From: Nitrosomonadaceae bacterium
Lineage (GTDB): Bacteria > Pseudomonadota > Gammaproteobacteria > Burkholderiales > Nitrosomonadaceae
Direction: 5' to 3'
DNA: 64,000 bases
Assembly (NCBI GenBank): GCA_014190895.1
Contig: BJGV01000003.1
Location: 1-64,000, forward strand
Positions 59,702 to 64,000 of this stretch are shown here, piece after piece (positions within the stretch are counted from its first letter, which is position 1; every line of letters begins with the position of its first letter). Made by a program: the position numbers and the translations under genes. Under the pieces are notes generated by a model. It was given only the letters and a program-made list of their open reading frames with translations. It searched no databases and was not told the DNA's origin.

Positions 59702-60307
59702 ATGAGTCGAGATTATAAATCTCAAACCGATTCCACCGGTCCTAGCAAACGTCGAAATTTCTTTCTTTTGGGATTATTTATCGGCTATGCATTAGGTTTA
59801 ATTAGTGCAATTGTTATATGGGTGTACATCAATCAGACACCCAGCCCATTCACCTCTAAGGAGGTTTCCACGGGAGGCATTGCGGCCAATAGCCCGAGCA
59901 ATAAAAATCAAAAAATAATGCCAGTACCGAATAACGTCAGCAAATCGGCTGACGCTAAAAATGATAAACCTCGTTTTGAATTCTATGGGATATTATCCGA
60001 TTCTGAAGAGTTGATTACCGAACAACAGCTTGAACAAACTACACACAATCTTCTGAGTGAAGAAAAATACTATCTTCAAGTGGGTTTATTCCAGAGCACT
60101 GATGACGCAGACAACTTAAAAGCAAAGATTGCGATGCTTGGAATAGAGGCGTTCATTCAATCTACAAATTTACCGGGGAAGGGTATGTGGCATAGAGTAC
60201 GTATCGGACCCCTTAAAGAAATTAATGATAGCAATCAAATACGTGCATCCCTGAAAAAAAATGGAATAGAGGCTAGTTTTGTTAAGATACGTGAAAAGAT
60301 TCGATAA
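59702..60307 (+). CDS. SPOR domain membrane protein
   Basis: 201 aa: a short cytoplasmic head, one helix (FFLLGLFIGYALGLISAIVIWVYI, residues ~20-43), a linker rich in Ser/Asn/Lys, and a C-terminal SPOR domain (KYYLQVGLFQSTDDADNLKAKIAMLGIEAFIQ). SPOR domains bind denuded glycan at the septum. GAGGA precedes the ATG. Its end lies 52 bases from the start of the DsbA-like gene, so the order argS-SPOR-dsbA is likely one transcript. Confidence 0.9.
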   Translation: MSRDYKSQTDSTGPSKRRNFFLLGLFIGYALGLISAIVIWVYINQTPSPFTSKEVSTGGIAANSPSNKNQKIMPVPNNVSKSADAKNDKPRFEFYGILSDSEELITEQQLEQTTHNLLSEEKYYLQVGLFQSTDDADNLKAKIAMLGIEAFIQSTNLPGKGMWHRVRIGPLKEINDSNQIRASLKKNGIEASFVKIREKIR

Positions 60308-60359
60308 AGAAACCGCATTTAAAAATAGTCGCTCACAGTATGAATTCACTCAGGTAAAA

Positions 60360-61007
60360 ATGAATCTAGTACGTTTCTTTGTAGTTCTTCTTCTGTCTCT
60401 CAACGTGGCTCTAATGAGCATGTCCGAGGTACGTGCTGAACTTACCGAGGGGCGCGATTACACTGTTTTGCTAAATATTCAGCCAAGCGGGAGCGGTAAC
60501 AATATAGAAGTGCGTGAATTTTTCTGGTACGGTTGCGCACACTGTTACGATCTACATCCTTATATTAAAACTTGGCTGAAAAAAATACCGAAGGATGTAA
60601 CTTTTCGCTATGTTCCAGCAATTTTTCGAACCAACTGGATCCCTGGTGCTAAGACTTTCCATACCCTAGAAATCTTAGGAATGCGGGAAAAATTACACGA
60701 TACAATCTACGATGCTATTCATATCGAAAAAATTGATTTAACAAAGGATGAAATATTATTTGATTGGATAGAAAAACAAGGAGTAGATCGGAAAAAATTT
60801 ATAGATACTTACACCTCCTTTATGGTACAGAATCAAACATCTCAATCCTCTCAAATGTCTAAAGATTATAGTTTGTCGGGTGTTCCATCCATAGTAGTGG
60901 CTGGTAGATACTTGACTAGCGGACGAATGGGTGGCACTCCACATGAGACAATTAGAATACTAAATGAACTAATCGAAAAAGTACGCGCAGAAAGAAAAAG
61001 AAAATAA
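60360..61007 (+). CDS. dsbA: Periplasmic DsbA-like thiol:disulfide oxidoreductase
   Basis: I start at MNLVRFFVVLLLSLNVALMSMSEVRA (60360), which gives a proper signal peptide and has CAGG 7 bases upstream. The track start 27 codons earlier overlaps the SPOR gene and adds a non-signal head. The 215-aa protein has the active site CAHC in FFWYGCAHCYDLHP, where most DsbA proteins have CPHC. The cis-Pro is in LSGVPSIVVAGRYL. It oxidises cysteines of secreted proteins. Confidence 0.9.
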   Translation: MNLVRFFVVLLLSLNVALMSMSEVRAELTEGRDYTVLLNIQPSGSGNNIEVREFFWYGCAHCYDLHPYIKTWLKKIPKDVTFRYVPAIFRTNWIPGAKTFHTLEILGMREKLHDTIYDAIHIEKIDLTKDEILFDWIEKQGVDRKKFIDTYTSFMVQNQTSQSSQMSKDYSLSGVPSIVVAGRYLTSGRMGGTPHETIRILNELIEKVRAERKRK

Positions 61008-61046
61008 TATGTCGGCATTTTTTTTGAAAGTTAAAGCGCTTTTTTA

Positions 61047-61808
61047 ATGCCACTAAGAGTTATCATTAGTGGCGCCTCCAGTGGACTGGGAATGGCTTTA
61101 GCGCGACATTATGCTGCATTAGGTGCAATACTTGGATTAATTGCGAGACAAGAGAGGCCGCTACAAATCCTCGTAGAAGAGCTATCTAATGCATCCTACT
61201 ACGTTGCTGATGTCCGCGATGCTCAGACCATGCGATCTGTTGCGCAAACTTTTATACAGCACCATGGCTGTCCTGATATTGTCATTGCAAATGCCGGGAT
61301 CAGTAATGGCACCCTCACTGAGCATGCTGAAGATACTGAGGTTTTCGAGAATATTCTTGCCACTAACGTTATTGGCATGCTCAATACTTTTCAGCCATTT
61401 ATTATTCCAATGCGGAATTCAAAAAAGGGTAAATTGGTTGGAATAGCCAGTGTCGCAGGATATCGTGGTCTCCCTGGTAGCGGCGCTTATTCAGCCTCTA
61501 AAGCGGCTGCTATATCTTACCTAGAAAGTCTACGCGTGGAGATGCATGGGAGCGGTATATCTGTTATCACTATTTGTCCTGGCTACATCATTACGCCCAT
61601 GACAGAAAATAATCCTTTTCGCATGCCTTTCATTTTAACAGCAGAAAAAGCCTCTAAAAAAATTATACATGCCATTGAAAATAAAAAATTATTTGCTGTC
61701 ATTCCTTGGCAGATGTCAATCATTGCGCGAATACTAAAATTATTACCTAATTTTCTCTATGATCGTCTATTTGCTAAAATACAACACAAACCGCGACACC
61801 ATATCTGA
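61047..61808 (+). CDS. Short-chain dehydrogenase/reductase
   Basis: 253 aa of the classical SDR type. The NAD(P) motif is ISGASSGLGMALARHYA, followed by NAGIS and the catalytic Ser-Tyr-Lys in IASVAGYRGLPGSGAYSASKAA. The C-terminal third is hydrophobic (AVIPWQMSIIARILKLLPNFLYDRLF) and may associate with membrane. The substrate is unknown. A related SDR commonly follows dsbA in betaproteobacteria. Confidence 0.9.
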   Translation: MPLRVIISGASSGLGMALARHYAALGAILGLIARQERPLQILVEELSNASYYVADVRDAQTMRSVAQTFIQHHGCPDIVIANAGISNGTLTEHAEDTEVFENILATNVIGMLNTFQPFIIPMRNSKKGKLVGIASVAGYRGLPGSGAYSASKAAAISYLESLRVEMHGSGISVITICPGYIITPMTENNPFRMPFILTAEKASKKIIHAIENKKLFAVIPWQMSIIARILKLLPNFLYDRLFAKIQHKPRHHI

Positions 61809-61876
61809 AAAAATTGCTAACTGTTAAAACATTGCACTAAAAATTCAGGATTACCTGCCTTGTCATGACAACAGAA

Positions 61877-63109
61877 TCAAGCTGATTGGTTCTTAATCTT
61901 AGCGATGCGTGCCTTGCGCACTTCTGTTTTAATCAAAACCGACAAACGCGTAGAATTAGAAACGCCTTCTCCCAATCTAGTGGCTATTGCCCCAGAATCT
62001 ACACTGTTAGCCGCATTTAATGCTTTACTTAACCAAGCAGTCTGAGAATAAGATTTCTCAATATGGTTGGGTTGCGCATAAAAATCGCATGTGCAGGCCT
62101 GTAGAAATTCTTCAAAACGTCGCGGTTTTCGATAAGCATCTGCAGTCTGTAGCATATCGATTACAGCCTCAGGATCAAGTTCTGTTATACGGTGAACGGC
62201 GCTACAAAAACGGGTTACTAACAATGCTAAATTGCGCTCGTCACTAGGAACTCTGATGCGCTCACACAAATTTTTAATCAGTCTTATATTGTGAGCTTCT
62301 TGACTAGTACAGTTTGGCAGCTTCTCTGGTGATATTAATTTTCCATCAAAATTATTTACAAGAGTTGCAAAACGAACTGGCAAAGAATAGTTTTTTGACG
62401 CAGCATAATCAATGGCTAACATTGTATGAATGTCTGTATCGGTTTGTGAATGCTTTTTCACCGACTTAGGTGCGCCAAAGAACGCGTCAACTTCCGGCAT
62501 GATACGGGCCAATGCTTTGCATTCATGCAGTAAATAAAACATGCGCGAGGGGTTCTTTTCCATTAATCCGCGGGAAAATTCTTGCCATACTCGCTCCGGG
62601 ACCAGAGTATCTATCTCGCCATTACTTACCATTTCATTCATTAGCGCCAAAGTCTCATGAGCAACATGAAAACCAAAGCGCGCTGCAAAACGCGCCGTCC
62701 TTAAAACTCGAACCGGATCTTCAGTAAACGCTGGCGAAACATGGCGCAATAATCCTGCCTTAAGGTCGGCCACTCCATTAAAAGGATCAATAATATTTCC
62801 ATTTTGATCTCTAGCAATTGCGTTTATAGTTAAATCTCGCCTCGCCAAATCTTCTTGCAGCGTAACCTCAGGAGACGCGTGAACTTTAAAACCTTTATAT
62901 CCTAAAGAAATTTTTTTCTCAGTTCTTGCTAGTGCATACTGCTCTTGGGTTTTTGGATGAAGAAAAACTGGAAAATCTTTACCCACTGGACGATAGCCAA
63001 GCCGTGACATCTCCTCTGGGGTAGAGCCGACTACCACATAGTCACGATCCTGTATTGGTAGATTCAATAGTTCATCACGAACCGAACCACCCACTGAATA
63101 AATTTTCAT
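61877..63109 (-). CDS. cca: CCA tRNA nucleotidyltransferase with degenerate HD domain
   Basis: Adds and repairs the CCA end of tRNAs. I start at MKIYSVGGSVRDELL (63109); the track extends 21 codons upstream into non-family sequence. Catalytic motifs are GGSVRD, QDRDYVVVG, RRDLTINAIARD and RVLRTARFAARFGF. The 410-aa length implies the long bacterial form with an HD phosphohydrolase domain, yet the HDLGKG motif reads NNFDGK (residues 252-257). Later His residues of that domain are also replaced. Tip synthesis should be intact; phosphatase and phosphodiesterase activities should be lost. Confidence 0.93.
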   Translation of the reverse strand: MKIYSVGGSVRDELLNLPIQDRDYVVVGSTPEEMSRLGYRPVGKDFPVFLHPKTQEQYALARTEKKISLGYKGFKVHASPEVTLQEDLARRDLTINAIARDQNGNIIDPFNGVADLKAGLLRHVSPAFTEDPVRVLRTARFAARFGFHVAHETLALMNEMVSNGEIDTLVPERVWQEFSRGLMEKNPSRMFYLLHECKALARIMPEVDAFFGAPKSVKKHSQTDTDIHTMLAIDYAASKNYSLPVRFATLVNNFDGKLISPEKLPNCTSQEAHNIRLIKNLCERIRVPSDERNLALLVTRFCSAVHRITELDPEAVIDMLQTADAYRKPRRFEEFLQACTCDFYAQPNHIEKSYSQTAWLSKALNAANSVDSGAIATRLGEGVSNSTRLSVLIKTEVRKARIAKIKNQSA

Positions 63110-63319
63110 TTTATAGCTTTTGATTACAGAAAAGATTATAACGTGTACAGCAAATTGTACGTATGGTAGCAACTAGTCTGCGGCGAGATTGATGATCTAA
63201 ATCTAAAAATGATCAGGTGCATTAGTGTCACGAATATTAACTATTGCTAAATTTTCGATTGATAAAACACTATCGACCACTACTGATAATACACGCTGCC
63301 TTCTTTTAAGATTCCTTTG

Positions 63320-64000
63320 CTATCTAATTTTAGGTGAAATTATGCCAAGACGTTCTTTTAAAGTTTTTGTTTGATGACCAAGAGTCCTGGCATAGTACAC
63401 GGAGTTGCTCATAACTTTTTTTACATAGTCCCGAGTTTCACTAAAAGGAATAGTCTCTGCATAAATTGCACCCTCTAAGGGCTTTAAATCTCGCCATTGT
63501 TGGGCTCGTCTAGGACCAGCATTGTAGGCTGCTGAGGCTAATAATGGCTGGTTATCAAGCAATGTTAATACATGCTTGAGATAATAAGTGCCTAATATTA
63601 AATTAATATCCACCTCGGTAGCGGTGGCCTGACGATAGTTTGACATGCCTAATTTCTTTGCTACCCATTTGGCGGTAGTTGGCATCAATTGCATCAAGCC
63701 CATTGCTCCGGCAGTAGACTTGGCATTATCAATGAAACGGCTTTCTTGGCGAATTAGACCGTATACTAGGGCTTCATCGAGCTCCCGTTTCTTCAAAATT
63801 TTTCCTAATGATTCACGATGAGGGGCTGGGTAGCGCAAATTAAAATCATGCTCCTTCAGTGTTTTATCAGCGATATTGATGGCACGATCATAAATTCCAT
63901 TAAGGCGAGCTATTTCAGCGGCAGCGAGCAATTGCTTGTCATTAAATTCACGTATTGCCCAGGTCCACTCGCGTATAGCCTCAATGCGTAAATTTAACTT
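63320..64000 (-). CDS. Soluble lytic murein transglycosylase, 5' end beyond window
   Basis: The track starts at a TTG inside the gene, but the frame stays open to the window edge, with EWTWAIREFNDKQLLAAAEIARLNG matching the Slt U-domain. The visible C-terminal SLT domain has the catalytic Glu in YGLIRQESRFIDNAKSTAGAMGLMQLMPTTA and ends with AAYNAGPRRAQQW. It cleaves peptidoglycan glycan strands in the periplasm. The signal peptide and the helical ring are outside the window. Confidence 0.93.
   Translation of the reverse strand, partial: KLNLRIEAIREWTWAIREFNDKQLLAAAEIARLNGIYDRAINIADKTLKEHDFNLRYPAPHRESLGKILKKRELDEALVYGLIRQESRFIDNAKSTAGAMGLMQLMPTTAKWVAKKLGMSNYRQATATEVDINLILGTYYLKHVLTLLDNQPLLASAAYNAGPRRAQQWRDLKPLEGAIYAETIPFSETRDYVKKVMSNSVYYARTLGHQTKTLKERLGIISPKIR

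Overview
The window looks like part of a chromosome from an AT-rich betaproteobacterium. The markers are a caa3-type cytochrome oxidase cluster in the usual betaproteobacterial order (ctaC-ctaD-small ORF-ctaG-DUF2970-ctaE-SURF1-Sco-like-ctaB-sco), a Lys/Ala/Pro histone H1-like protein, the nadE-glnB pair, and a cytochrome c551/552 similar to those of ammonia oxidisers. Nitrosomonadales is my best guess. That is inference from remembered protein similarity, and the family is not settled. There is no rRNA, tRNA, CRISPR array, prophage or insertion sequence that I can see.

Layout: 1-4.5 kb, histone H1-like gene (cut by the edge) and class Ia ribonucleotide reductase nrdAB. 4.5-7.5 kb, non-coding stretches with two probable gene relics, an EF-hand protein, a mini-thioredoxin and rsmI. 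7.5-16.6 kb, a glycolate/D-lactate dehydrogenase and the cytochrome oxidase operon, which lacks ctaA. 17-25 kb, ttcA, queG, tsaE, amiC, nadE, glnB and a BepA-like protease. 25-32.4 kb, a lone odd pilin, UspA, TerC, patatin, Pip, fumC, phoU, rpiA. 32.5-43.4 kb, ilvA, a thioredoxin-fold protein, pyrC, cupin, quinone oxidoreductase, lgt, ilvD, DUF255 protein, cytochrome c, OsmC. 43.4-47.9 kb, coq7, a GlcF-like subunit, an unassigned monohaem protein and a glyoxylate aminotransferase. 48-51.7 kb, the methyl cycle operon metK-ahcY-metF with structured terminators. 51.8-64 kb, dapF-DUF484-xerC-hslVU, a BaiN-like flavoprotein, argS-SPOR-dsbA-SDR, cca and a truncated lytic transglycosylase.

Most genes are conserved housekeeping functions. 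The genes fit an aerobic organism that makes its own amino acids and cofactors. The glycolate dehydrogenase-like subunits and the glyoxylate aminotransferase could together route C2 carbon to glycine. Signs of ongoing decay are visible: a probable diaA relic beside rsmI, another short relic, loss of the HD motif in CCA transferase, and loss of the glutaminase cysteine in NadE. I saw no clearly new multi-gene system. The most interesting signals are the NadE change, the CCA change, the missing ctaA, a possible degenerate SAH riboswitch before ahcY, and two terminators with matching nested architecture.
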